Shown here: positions 21,748-30,172 of the stretch, one piece after another | How the letters are laid out: the number at the start of each line of letters is the position of its first letter | Numbering within the stretch: the stretch's first letter is position 1 | Assembly: GCA_039915945.1 (NCBI GenBank) | Contig: JBDSMH010000085.1 | Coordinates: forward strand, 10,581-74,580 | Length of the DNA: 64,000 nt | Source of the DNA: DATLFA01 sp039915945 | Lineage (GTDB): Bacteria > Actinomycetota > Acidimicrobiia > Acidimicrobiales > WLNW01 | Direction of reading: 5' to 3' | The notes under the pieces: generated by a model | The model's database searches: none | Told to the model about the DNA's origin: nothing | What the model saw: the letters and a program-made list of their open reading frames with translations, nothing else | Position numbers and translations under genes: made by a program

Positions 21748-23996
21748 GCGAAACCTTCGGTGGTGTCGTCGAGCGCTCGGCCCAGCAGTCCGTCCCGTGG
21801 TGGCCCCCACCCAACCTGCCCGACGAGTCGAGCCCCAACGTGGTGATCGTCTTGCTCGACGACGCCGGCTTCGCGCACTTCGGCTGCTACGGCGCGCCGA
21901 TCGAGACCCCGACGTTCGATCGGCTCGCCGCGAACGGGTTGCGCTTCACCAACTTCACGGTGGCCGCCGTGTGTTCGCCTACCCGCGCCGCGTTGCTCAC
22001 GGGTCGCAACCACCACTCGGTGGGCATGCGCTTCGTCGCCAACTTCGATACCGGGTTCCCCAACATGCGCGGTGGCCTACCCAAACGCGCCGCGACCATG
22101 GCGCGTGTGCTTCGCGATGTCGGCTACGCGACGTTCGCCGCCGGCAAGTGGCATATCGCACCGGGTTCCGAGTGTTCGGCGGCGGGCCCGTTTCACAATT
22201 GGCCCCTGGCGCAGGGCTTCGAGCGCTTCTACGGCTTCATGGGTGGTGAGACCGACCAATTCCATCCTGAGCTCGTCTGTGACAACCGCCCCATCGAACC
22301 GCCGGGCCGCGTCGAGGATGGGTATCACCTCACCGAAGATCTCGTCGACCAGTCGATCGGGATGATCCGGGACTTGCACTCGATCGTGCCCGAGCGCCCG
22401 TTCTTCCTCTATCTCGCGACGGGCGCCACCCACGCGCCGCATCAGTCGCCCGAGGCGTTCCGGCGCAAGTATCGCGGCCATTTCGACGAAGGGTGGGACG
22501 TGCACCGCGAGCGCGTGTTCGAACGGCAGAAGGCGCTCGGCGTCATACCGGCCGACACGGTATTGCCGCCGCGCAATCCGGGTGTGCATCCGTGGGACGA
22601 GCTCAGCGACAACGAGCAACAGTTCGCCTGCAGGTTGCAAGAGGCATACGCCGCGTTCATGGACCACACCGACCACGAGGTCGGGCGGCTGGTCGACTTC
22701 TTGGACGAGGTCGGCGAGCTCGACAACACGCTCTTCATCGTGCTCACCGACAACGGTGCGTCACAAGAAGGCGGCGCACGCGGGGTCCTCGACGAGATGA
22801 AGTTCTTTCAGGACATCGAAGAAGATCTCGACGAAGTCGTGCAGCACCTCGACATCGTTGGCAGTCCGATGAGCCACTCCAACTACCCGTGGGGCTGGGC
22901 GATGGTCGGCAACACGCCGTTCAAGCGGTATAAGCAGAACGTGCACTGGGGCGGGGTGCGAGCACCGTGCGTGGTGCATTGGCCGGCGCAGATCGAAGAT
23001 CGAGGCGCGGTCCGAACACAGTTCCACAACGTGATCGATCTCTTGCCGACAGTGCTCGACGCCTGCGGCGTGCTGGCGCCGGCAGAGGTCGATGGTGTAG
23101 CCCAAATGGCGTTGCACGGAACGTCGATGCGCTACACATTCGCATCGGCCACCGCACGCTCGACTCGCTCGACGCAGTACTTCGAGATGTACGGCCACCG
23201 CGCGATCTACCACGATGGCTGGAAAGCAGTCACGTGGCACGAGACCGGTACCGGTTTCGATGACGACCAGTGGGAGCTGTACGACATCAACGTCGATTTC
23301 AGCGAGAGCAACGATCTGGCATCGTCGCATCCGGCGAAGTTGGCCGAGCTGATCGAACGCTGGTGGATCGAGGCCGGGCGTTACGACGTCCTACCGCTCG
23401 ACGATCGCCTGATCCACACGTTGTCCCGGCCCGCGTCGCGCGGTTTGCCCGCCGGCCGTCAGCGCTACGTCTACCGCCCGCCCATTTCCCACCTGCCGAT
23501 CGAAGCGTGCCCACCCCACGGTCCCCGAGCGTTCTCGATCGCGGCCGAGGTGGTTCTCGCCGCCGGCGACGAAGGCGTGCTCGTCAACAGAGGCACCGGC
23601 AACGGCGGGTACGCGTTGTTCGTGCAGAACGGTCGGCTCTGCTTCGACTACAACTACTTTCACGCGCACACGACGGTCGTGTCCGATGTGCCGGTCCCGC
23701 AGGGTCGCTGCGTGCTCGGGCTCTCGGTCGAACCCGTCGACAACGGCAGCGGCCGAGCGACGCTGCGCATCGACGAACGCGACGTGGGCAGTGTGCGGTT
23801 GCCAAAGCTCTCGCGGACGTTGTCCTCGCTCGGCATGGACATCGGCCGCAGCATCTCGCCCGTGTGCGACGCGTTCAGCCGTCCGTTCGCGTTCACGGGA
23901 AGGATCGACACGGTCACCGTCGAGGTACCCGATCACCGGCCCCGGACCCCGGACGAGATCACGGCGGAGATCCGCGAGCAACTCGGTCTGTCCTAA
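21744..23996 (+). CDS. Arylsulfatase-type sulfatase with C-terminal accessory domain
   Basis: The 750-residue formylglycine-dependent sulfatase has metal ligands Asp39-Asp40 (VLLDDAG), the CxPxR modification site with Cys77 (CSPTR) and downstream GKWH and TDNGAS motifs. The sulfatase core covers about residues 30-560. From about 590 a beta-rich, lectin-like domain follows (LVNRGTGNGGYALFVQNG, RATLRIDERDVG), which is common in large bacterial sulfatases. It would cleave a sulfate ester; activity requires a formylglycine-generating enzyme, which is not in this window. No signal peptide is visible, so it is probably cytoplasmic. It is coupled to the amidohydrolase through a four-base overlap. 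The frame extends upstream to 20850 only as a shadow. Confidence 0.92.
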   Translation: MSETFGGVVERSAQQSVPWWPPPNLPDESSPNVVIVLLDDAGFAHFGCYGAPIETPTFDRLAANGLRFTNFTVAAVCSPTRAALLTGRNHHSVGMRFVANFDTGFPNMRGGLPKRAATMARVLRDVGYATFAAGKWHIAPGSECSAAGPFHNWPLAQGFERFYGFMGGETDQFHPELVCDNRPIEPPGRVEDGYHLTEDLVDQSIGMIRDLHSIVPERPFFLYLATGATHAPHQSPEAFRRKYRGHFDEGWDVHRERVFERQKALGVIPADTVLPPRNPGVHPWDELSDNEQQFACRLQEAYAAFMDHTDHEVGRLVDFLDEVGELDNTLFIVLTDNGASQEGGARGVLDEMKFFQDIEEDLDEVVQHLDIVGSPMSHSNYPWGWAMVGNTPFKRYKQNVHWGGVRAPCVVHWPAQIEDRGAVRTQFHNVIDLLPTVLDACGVLAPAEVDGVAQMALHGTSMRYTFASATARSTRSTQYFEMYGHRAIYHDGWKAVTWHETGTGFDDDQWELYDINVDFSESNDLASSHPAKLAELIERWWIEAGRYDVLPLDDRLIHTLSRPASRGLPAGRQRYVYRPPISHLPIEACPPHGPRAFSIAAEVVLAAGDEGVLVNRGTGNGGYALFVQNGRLCFDYNYFHAHTTVVSDVPVPQGRCVLGLSVEPVDNGSGRATLRIDERDVGSVRLPKLSRTLSSLGMDIGRSISPVCDAFSRPFAFTGRIDTVTVEVPDHRPRTPDEITAEIREQLGLS

Positions 23997-23998
23997 CT

Positions 23999-25099
23999 TC
24001 AGCGGAAGGCGGGCATCACTTCGGTGGCGAAGCGCTGCATGCGCCGGGCGATCTCGTCGGGCGGAGTCGGTGCCGTCTCGAGACCGAACACGCAGCACAC
24101 GTTGCCGATGCCCATCGCTTCGAGGGCGAGTAGTTGCGTGATCACGCGGTCGGTGCCGCCCGCAACCCAGCGGTCGTGCCAGTCGGGCTCGTGGTCGTAG
24201 TACGCGAGGTCGCGGCCGTGCCACCCCTTCTCCCAGTACTCGTACCCCTTGGCGATCGCACCGTCCTTGTTGCGGGGCAGCAGTCGCGGGTCGGTCGACA
24301 GTGACGTCACCTTCGGTGCGCGCGACACGTAGTCGCGGGCCGCGTCGTCGGTGTCGTCGACCCACACGTACCGCACGGCGACGAGCTCGGGCGGCGCAGC
24401 GCCGTGGCCGTGGGCTTGCGCCACCCCCAGCCACAAGTCGGCCAACTCTGCGAGGCGACCGGTGCGCACTGTGGAGTCGACGATGAACGGAATGCCTTGC
24501 GCGGCGTAGTGGGAAATGCTGTCGACGTTGACGGATGCGTAGTACAGCGGCGGACTCGGTTGCTGCACCGGCCGCGGTTGTAGGTGGACGCCGTCGAAAT
24601 CCCAGAAGCGACCGTGGTGATCGACGCGATCTCGGGTCCAAAGCGCCCGCAGCACTTGGATCGCTTCGTCGGTGCGTTCGCGCGCTTCGTCGAGAGGGAC
24701 CGCGAACGCGTCGAACTCGACCGACTGATAGCCGCGGCCGATGCCGACGTCGACGCGCCCTCCGCTCAACACGTCGACGAGCGCGATCTCTTCCGCGACC
24801 CGGATGGGATGGTGCAGGGGGAGCGTGATCACCGCGGTGCCGAGACGGATGCGATCGGTGAGCGCGGCCGCGTGCGCGGCCATCGTCATGGTGTTGGGCA
24901 AGAAGCCGTAGTCGGTGAAATGGTGCTCTCGCATCCAGCAGGTATCGAAGCCCAGCCGGTCGGCCGCACGGATCAACATCAACTCGTCGGCAATCGCCCG
25001 ATGATGGGTCGCACCCACTCGTTGGCCCTCGAGAAGATGGTCGGGAGCAACGACCTTGGCGTCGGTCAGCATGAAGGAGTGGAACGTCGAGAACTTCAC
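23999..25099 (-). CDS. LLM-class flavin-dependent oxidoreductase
   Basis: The 366-residue luciferase-like protein begins MKFSTFHSFMLTD and has CWMREHHFTDYGFLPN, RLGTAVITLPLHHPIRVAEE and SGGRVDVGIGRGYQ. It would carry out flavin- or F420-dependent oxidation. It is convergent with the sulfatase (stops two bases apart) and divergent from the importer operon at 25218. It is only distantly like the LLM protein at 9810; the two share the family frame but differ in length and detail. The substrate is unknown. Confidence 0.9.
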   Translation of the reverse strand: MKFSTFHSFMLTDAKVVAPDHLLEGQRVGATHHRAIADELMLIRAADRLGFDTCWMREHHFTDYGFLPNTMTMAAHAAALTDRIRLGTAVITLPLHHPIRVAEEIALVDVLSGGRVDVGIGRGYQSVEFDAFAVPLDEARERTDEAIQVLRALWTRDRVDHHGRFWDFDGVHLQPRPVQQPSPPLYYASVNVDSISHYAAQGIPFIVDSTVRTGRLAELADLWLGVAQAHGHGAAPPELVAVRYVWVDDTDDAARDYVSRAPKVTSLSTDPRLLPRNKDGAIAKGYEYWEKGWHGRDLAYYDHEPDWHDRWVAGGTDRVITQLLALEAMGIGNVCCVFGLETAPTPPDEIARRMQRFATEVMPAFR

Positions 25100-25217
25100 C
25101 GCGGCTCCGAAGTTTTCGACGACCGTAGTCGGCCGTGCATATTTCTGGTGTTTGCCGTCACACCGCTGATCCCACTAGCGTCCCGCCTGTTATTGGGGAT
25201 TGATCAGAGGGGGAACC

Positions 25218-26492
25218 TTGAGGAAAGCCCGTTGGATTGTCGCGTCGCTCCTCGCCTTCGCACTTGTTGCGGTGGCGTGCGGTGACGACGGAGAGACCTC
25301 GGCCACCACCACTACGGCGGCGCCGTCCGGTTCGAACACCACTGCCGGTGGCGCAGGCACCACGGCTGCGGCGGCGACCTGCAAGACCGACCGGGCCTTG
25401 AAGCTCGTCGGCTTGGCCGAGAAGCCACCCGAAAGCGCAAACGCCATCCCCGACTTTGCGAACGGTTGGGAACTCGCCGTTCAGCAGATCAACGACAAGG
25501 GCGGGGTCTGCGGGCAAAAGATCGATTTCGAGCGTATTCCGATGAGCCCGACCGACGTCGCGACGGCAAAGGTGGCCTACCTCTCGGCCATCGACAAGAA
25601 AGCCGACATGACCTTCGGCATGAACAGCAGCACCATCGTGCTCGCGGTGTCCCCAGAGGTGCTCAAGGCGGCGACGCCGAACATCTATCTGTCGGCGGCG
25701 TCGCAAGTGTTCCTCGGGGCTGCCAGCGGCGTCGGGAACGAGTGGGGCTTCGTCATTCGTCCCCGCAACAACTCCTCGGCGGTCGTCCAAGCCGACTACC
25801 TCACCAAGGATCTCGGCAAGAAGAAGATCGGTTTGCTGTGTGCCATCGGTGCGTTCGGCGATTCGAGCTGCGGAGCAGCCAAACCGGCCATCGAGGCTGC
25901 GGGGGCCACGGTTGTCAGCCAGCAGAGCGCGGCGACCGACGCGACCAACTTGACGACGCAGATCCTGGCCTTCAAGAACGCTGGTGCCGACGCGATTCTG
26001 GCCTTCGAGTTCCCCAACCCGATGGTCGTGTTGTTCAACCAGATGGCCGACAACTCGCTCAACATCCCGGTCATGGCTGGTGCGTCGGCAGGTCTGGCGA
26101 TCGCGACGAAGAACGTCAAGGCTGCTGCCTTGCCGAACGTGCTGGGCATCGATGACTGCGTGCCGGTGGCGGATACGGCGAACAAGGTCGCGGTGGACTT
26201 CACTGCGGCGTACCGGGCGAAGTACAACAACCTCGATCCGGGCTATGCCGCGGCCGAGGCCTACGACTCGGTGTACCTCGCCGCCGAAGCGTTGAAGACT
26301 GCGGGCAAGCTCGACAAGAAGGCGCTCGCCGACGCAATGCGCACCATCACCTATCAAGGTGCGTGCGAGAAGTACAAGTCTGATGCGGGTCAGGGCCTGC
26401 ACCACGCGTCGTACATCGAGTCCTTCGACGCAACGGGCAAACCGAAGATCGTGAAGACCGTCGCGATACCGGCGCCCGCCGGCGGCGGATGA
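25218..26492 (+). CDS. Branched-chain amino acid-type ABC transporter substrate-binding lipoprotein
   Basis: The 424-residue periplasmic-binding-protein type I (LivJ/K-like) lipoprotein has a basic start, a hydrophobic stretch and the lipobox VAVAC (Cys at about residue 21). A Thr/Ala/Gly-rich linker and the ligand-binding fold follow (LVGLAEKPPESANAIPDF, AKKVAYLS-like repeats, AAEAYDSVYLAAEAL). A TTG start at 25218 is preferred because GAGGGGG lies 4 bases upstream; another TTG at 25200 is possible. The ligand may be an amino acid, amide or aromatic acid; the genes around it are catabolic. It is the first gene of the importer operon. Confidence 0.9.
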   Translation: MRKARWIVASLLAFALVAVACGDDGETSATTTTAAPSGSNTTAGGAGTTAAAATCKTDRALKLVGLAEKPPESANAIPDFANGWELAVQQINDKGGVCGQKIDFERIPMSPTDVATAKVAYLSAIDKKADMTFGMNSSTIVLAVSPEVLKAATPNIYLSAASQVFLGAASGVGNEWGFVIRPRNNSSAVVQADYLTKDLGKKKIGLLCAIGAFGDSSCGAAKPAIEAAGATVVSQQSAATDATNLTTQILAFKNAGADAILAFEFPNPMVVLFNQMADNSLNIPVMAGASAGLAIATKNVKAAALPNVLGIDDCVPVADTANKVAVDFTAAYRAKYNNLDPGYAAAEAYDSVYLAAEALKTAGKLDKKALADAMRTITYQGACEKYKSDAGQGLHHASYIESFDATGKPKIVKTVAIPAPAGGG

Positions 26493-26528
26493 ATCGGGTT
26501 CATTCAACCAAGAACTGAGCGGAGGCCG

Positions 26529-26548
26529 GCGGCGTCACTCGACGCCGC
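26529..26548 (+). terminator. Hairpin between binding protein and permease genes
   Basis: GCGGCGT (26529-26535) and ACGCCGC (26542-26548) form a 7-bp GC stem with a 6-base loop. There is no U-tract. Placed after the binding-protein gene, it may lower read-through or protect the upstream mRNA, so that more binding protein than permease is made. Confidence 0.45.
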
Positions 26549-26596
26549 AGGCTCCCGCTGCCATTCGCCAGTTTCATCGGGGGAGACGCGCAGGCC

Positions 26597-27490
26597 ATGA
26601 TCCTGGCCAGTTCCACATCCAACTTCGTCAGCTATATGTCGGCGGGTATATCCGAAGGCTCGATCACCGCGCTCGCCGCGCTCGGCTTCCTGCTGACGCA
26701 CAAGGCGACCGGAGTGATCAGCTTCGCACAAGGTGCGTTCGTAACTCTGGGTGCCTACATCGCGGTTTGGGCCAGCCGTGACCAGGGCTGGCCCTTGCTC
26801 CTCGCCGACTTGTTCGCCATCGCCGCGATGTTCGTCGTTGGTGTGGCCTCCGAGCGCATCGCCTATCGACCCCTGCGCGGTCGCTCGATCCACGTGGTCG
26901 TGATCGCCACCTTCGGCATTTCCGAGATCGTGATCGCGCTCATCGGTGTGTGGCAGGGCACGCAACCGAAGGGCCTCAGCCCCATCGTCGACGGCACGTT
27001 CTCGCTCGGTGGTGCGGTCATCCCATGGCAGCGCCTCATCATCCTCCTGGTCACGCTGTTCACCGTCTTCGCCATGGTGATGCTGTTCAAGAGCACGCAG
27101 TTCGGCCGGCAGGTGCGGGCCGTCGCCGCGGATCGCGAAACCGCGCAACTGTGCGCGGTGCCCGTGGGACGACTGTCGATCATCTCGTTCGGCATCGCGG
27201 GAGCGCTCGCCGGCCTGGCCGGTGTGCTCATCGCCCCGGTCGGCGGAATCGACTTGCACTTCGGTTTCCTCATCATGCTCGGCGGCTTTTACGCCGCCAT
27301 CCTGGGCGGCTTCGGCAGCCTCGGCGGCGTCGTCGTCGGTGGCTTCATGATCGGTTTCGTGCAATATGTGATCGGTAGCTATTGGTGGGTCGACTACCAG
27401 CAGGTGCTGCCCTTCATTCTTCTCATCGGCATCATCGCCATAAAGCCGACGGGCCTGTTCACCAAGGGGCAGACGCATGGCCGCCTCTGA
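26597..27490 (+). CDS. livH: LivH-type ABC importer permease
   Basis: The 297-residue integral membrane protein has about eight hydrophobic helices and the typical LivH sequence ALAALGFLLTHKATGVISFAQG near residues 26-47, plus GAFVTLGAYIA and the loop AVAADRETAQLCAV (EAA-like contact to the ATPase). It forms the membrane channel together with the LivM half. The stop overlaps the next gene's start by 14 bases. The ATG has GGGGGAGA upstream. Confidence 0.92.
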   Translation: MILASSTSNFVSYMSAGISEGSITALAALGFLLTHKATGVISFAQGAFVTLGAYIAVWASRDQGWPLLLADLFAIAAMFVVGVASERIAYRPLRGRSIHVVVIATFGISEIVIALIGVWQGTQPKGLSPIVDGTFSLGGAVIPWQRLIILLVTLFTVFAMVMLFKSTQFGRQVRAVAADRETAQLCAVPVGRLSIISFGIAGALAGLAGVLIAPVGGIDLHFGFLIMLGGFYAAILGGFGSLGGVVVGGFMIGFVQYVIGSYWWVDYQQVLPFILLIGIIAIKPTGLFTKGQTHGRL

Positions 27491-29453
27491 GGTGGGCTCC
27501 GTTTTGACCGGTGGCGACGCGTCGGCGAGCACGAACAGTCGGTGGGACCGCGTGCGCCCGCCGATCTACCGCGGGGTGCCTTACATCCGCATCGTGTTGA
27601 TCTTCGCGGTGATGTTCCTGTACCGCAGCTTCCGCACCGAAGGCCGAGCCCAGGAAGCGTTGTTCAACGACTGGCTCACTTACGCCCTCGTGGTGTTGGG
27701 CTTCTACTTCGTCTTCGGGCTTGCCGGACAATTCGCATTCAGCCAAGCGGCCGTCTTCGGTCTCGGTGCCTACGCGTCGGCGTGGGCGACCCACAATCCC
27801 GACAATCCCTTCATCCTCGGGCCGATCTTCGCGGTGATCGTGTGCCTCGCCGTCGCGCTCGTGTTCGCGGTGATCATGCAGCGGACGGAGCACTTCTACT
27901 TCGCGGTGGGCACGCTCGGGCTGCAGAACATCATCATTCTCATCGTCTCGAAATGGGACGGCTTTACGCACGGTTCGGGCGGCCAGGCGCTCAACATTCG
28001 CCCGCTGTCGCTCTTCGGCACCAAGCTCGCGACCGAGTACCGGGTCTTCGAGTTTCTCGTGGTCTCACTCGCCATCCTCATGGTCGTCGCGGCCTTCATC
28101 GAGCGGTCGCCCGTGCGGCGAGAGGCCATCGCCAACCGCGACCAATCGGTCGTCTCGCGCACACTCGGTCTCCCGACGCTGATCAACCGCATCACGATGT
28201 TCATGCTCGGTTCGTTCTTCGCCGCGCTCGCCGGTGCCTTCTATGCGCACCGCTCGTCGTCGGTCACGCCCGAGAGTTTCGGTGTGAGCCTCGGGCTCTT
28301 CGTGTTCTTGATGATGATCCTCGGTGGCATGGGGTCGATGTGGGGAGCGTTGGTCGGCAGTTGGTTCTACGTCTACGCCAACGACAAGATCACCAACGCC
28401 AAGACGTCGATCGGAGGCCACGAACTCCGCGAGTTCCGCCCGATCATCTTCGGTGTCATCCTCATCCTCGTCATGATCGCGTTGCCCGATGGCATCATCG
28501 GTCTGGGGAGCAGGGTCCGTCGCCTTGTCCGCCGCGACTCGAAGCCGATCATGCCCACCTGGTTGGCGTTGTTGCTCGGTCTCAGCCGTGCGCCCTCGCC
28601 GACTGCACCCGCCGGCGACGGCGAGGTTCGCCCCGCCGTCGATCTGCCCGGGCCTAGTGAACCGAGAGTGGTCTTCGGGCGAACGGTGATCGAGGCAGAG
28701 GACTTGTCGGTGAGCTTCGGCGGCGTCCGCGCCGTCGATCGAGTCTCCATCACGCTCCACGAGGGCGAGATCCTCGGTCTGATCGGGCCCAACGGCAGTG
28801 GCAAGTCGACCGCCGTCAACGCCATGACCGGCGTCGTTCCTGCCGGTGGCTCGTTGCGCGTCAACGGCCAAAACATCGCGATGGGCAACGCGGGCCGAGT
28901 GCGACGGGCCGGTGTGCTACGCACGTACCAAACGCCGCAGACCTTCTTGCACATGTCGTGCATCGAGAATGTGTTGCTGACGACCACCGACCGCAAGTAC
29001 ACGGGGATCGTGTCGTCGGTCGTCCTGCGGCCGTTGATGCTCAAGCACGAGCGCCAGCGGTGGCGTCATGCCGCGGCCGCACTCGACCGCGTTGGCCTGC
29101 TCGATCGCGCTGAAGAGTCGGCCGCCAACTTGTCCTACGGGCAACAACGCCTGCTCGAGGTGGCGCGCACCATCGCCGGCGATCCGACGGTCATCATGCT
29201 CGACGAGCCGTCGGCCGGACTGAACGCGGCCGAGACCGAGATACTCGCCGGGCATTTGCGGCGACTACGCCAAGATGGCATCTCGTTGCTCGTCATCGAT
29301 CACAAGATCGACTTCATCACCACGTTGGTCGATCGCGTGATCGTCCTCGAGTTGGGCAACCTCGTAGCCGAAGGTGACCCTCGTACGATCTGGCAGGATC
29401 ACCGTGTGCAGAACGCCTATCTCGGCGTCGCGGACGACGAAGTGGTGGCGTGA
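27477..29453 (+). CDS. Fused LivM permease - LivG ATPase of the branched-chain-type importer
   Basis: The 658-residue protein joins a LivM permease (residues about 30-345, with FGLAGQFAFSQAAVFGLGAYA and GGMGSMWGALVGSWFYVY) to a LivG ATPase (about 400-655). The ATPase has Walker A GPNGSGKST, signature LSYGQQRLLEVARTI and Walker B VIMLDEPSAGL. A roughly 50-residue Pro/Ala-rich linker joins the two. LivM and LivG are usually separate; the fusion fixes one permease and one ATPase as a single chain. No frameshift is needed to read it. It overlaps livH and livF on either side, so the operon is tightly coupled. Confidence 0.92.
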   Translation: MAASEVGSVLTGGDASASTNSRWDRVRPPIYRGVPYIRIVLIFAVMFLYRSFRTEGRAQEALFNDWLTYALVVLGFYFVFGLAGQFAFSQAAVFGLGAYASAWATHNPDNPFILGPIFAVIVCLAVALVFAVIMQRTEHFYFAVGTLGLQNIIILIVSKWDGFTHGSGGQALNIRPLSLFGTKLATEYRVFEFLVVSLAILMVVAAFIERSPVRREAIANRDQSVVSRTLGLPTLINRITMFMLGSFFAALAGAFYAHRSSSVTPESFGVSLGLFVFLMMILGGMGSMWGALVGSWFYVYANDKITNAKTSIGGHELREFRPIIFGVILILVMIALPDGIIGLGSRVRRLVRRDSKPIMPTWLALLLGLSRAPSPTAPAGDGEVRPAVDLPGPSEPRVVFGRTVIEAEDLSVSFGGVRAVDRVSITLHEGEILGLIGPNGSGKSTAVNAMTGVVPAGGSLRVNGQNIAMGNAGRVRRAGVLRTYQTPQTFLHMSCIENVLLTTTDRKYTGIVSSVVLRPLMLKHERQRWRHAAAALDRVGLLDRAEESAANLSYGQQRLLEVARTIAGDPTVIMLDEPSAGLNAAETEILAGHLRRLRQDGISLLVIDHKIDFITTLVDRVIVLELGNLVAEGDPRTIWQDHRVQNAYLGVADDEVVA

Positions 29454-30166
29454 CAATGCTCGAAGTACGAGAGCTCAGTGTTCGCTACGGTGCCGTCGAA
29501 GCCGTTCGTGGTATCGACGTGAGCGTGGGCAGCGGCGACGTTGTCGCGCTGCTGGGGCCGAACGGTGCGGGTAAGACGTCGACGTTGCGGGCGGCGACGG
29601 GGCTCGTGCGCTATTCGGGTTCGGTGACATTCGAAGGCAGCGAAGTCAGCAAGCTCGGCCCCGAGGGGTGCGCCAAGCGCGGTTTGATCCACGTACCCGA
29701 AGGCCGACACGTATTCCCCACACTGTCGGTGCACGAGAACCTGCAAGTCGGGCGCACCGCAGCACGTGGACGCGACGGTTACTCCTACGACGACGTGTAC
29801 GACTTGTTCCCCGCGCTCACGCAACTCCGCGATCGCAACGGGTGGGCACTGTCGGGTGGCGAACAGCAGATGGTGGCCATCGGCCGGGCGCTCGTCGCGG
29901 CGCCGCGGATGTTGCTCCTCGACGAGCCCTCACTCGGTCTGGCCCCGATCGTGGTCAAGGCCGTGTTCGCGGCGCTGCGCGAGATCCGGGCCAACACGCC
30001 CATCCTCATCGTCGAGCAGAACACCACGCAGGCGTTGCGACTGTGCGATCGCGCCGCGGCGCTCACGCAGGGCCACATCGTTCTCGAAGGATCGGCGGCA
30101 GAGATGAGCGACCGAACCGCGCTGCTCGACTCGTACCTCGGCCAGACGAAGGCCCACTCCGCGTAG
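29450..30166 (+). CDS. livF: LivF-type ABC importer ATPase
   Basis: The 238-residue ATPase has Walker A GPNGAGKTS, the LivF-like segment LIHVPEGRHVFPTLSVHENL, signature LSGGEQQMVAIGRAL and Walker B MLLLDEPSLGLAP. It pairs with the ATPase half of the fused LivM-LivG chain. The GTG at 29450 overlaps the upstream stop (GTGA); an ATG at 29456 is also possible. An acyl-CoA ligase follows after seven bases, which suggests that the imported compound is an acid activated with CoA. Confidence 0.93.
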   Translation: MTMLEVRELSVRYGAVEAVRGIDVSVGSGDVVALLGPNGAGKTSTLRAATGLVRYSGSVTFEGSEVSKLGPEGCAKRGLIHVPEGRHVFPTLSVHENLQVGRTAARGRDGYSYDDVYDLFPALTQLRDRNGWALSGGEQQMVAIGRALVAAPRMLLLDEPSLGLAPIVVKAVFAALREIRANTPILIVEQNTTQALRLCDRAAALTQGHIVLEGSAAEMSDRTALLDSYLGQTKAHSA

Positions 30167-30172
30167 GCAACC

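Noticed and set aside
20850..23996. Single 1048-residue protein covering the amidohydrolase and sulfatase
   Set aside because: The first 298 codons are an Arg-rich shadow of the amidohydrolase gene in another frame; the sulfatase begins at 21744 with an ATGA overlap.
25158..26507. Long minus-strand frame opposite the binding-protein gene
   Set aside because: Its translation is Arg/Gly/His-rich and of low complexity, while the plus strand encodes a clear lipoprotein with a lipobox.
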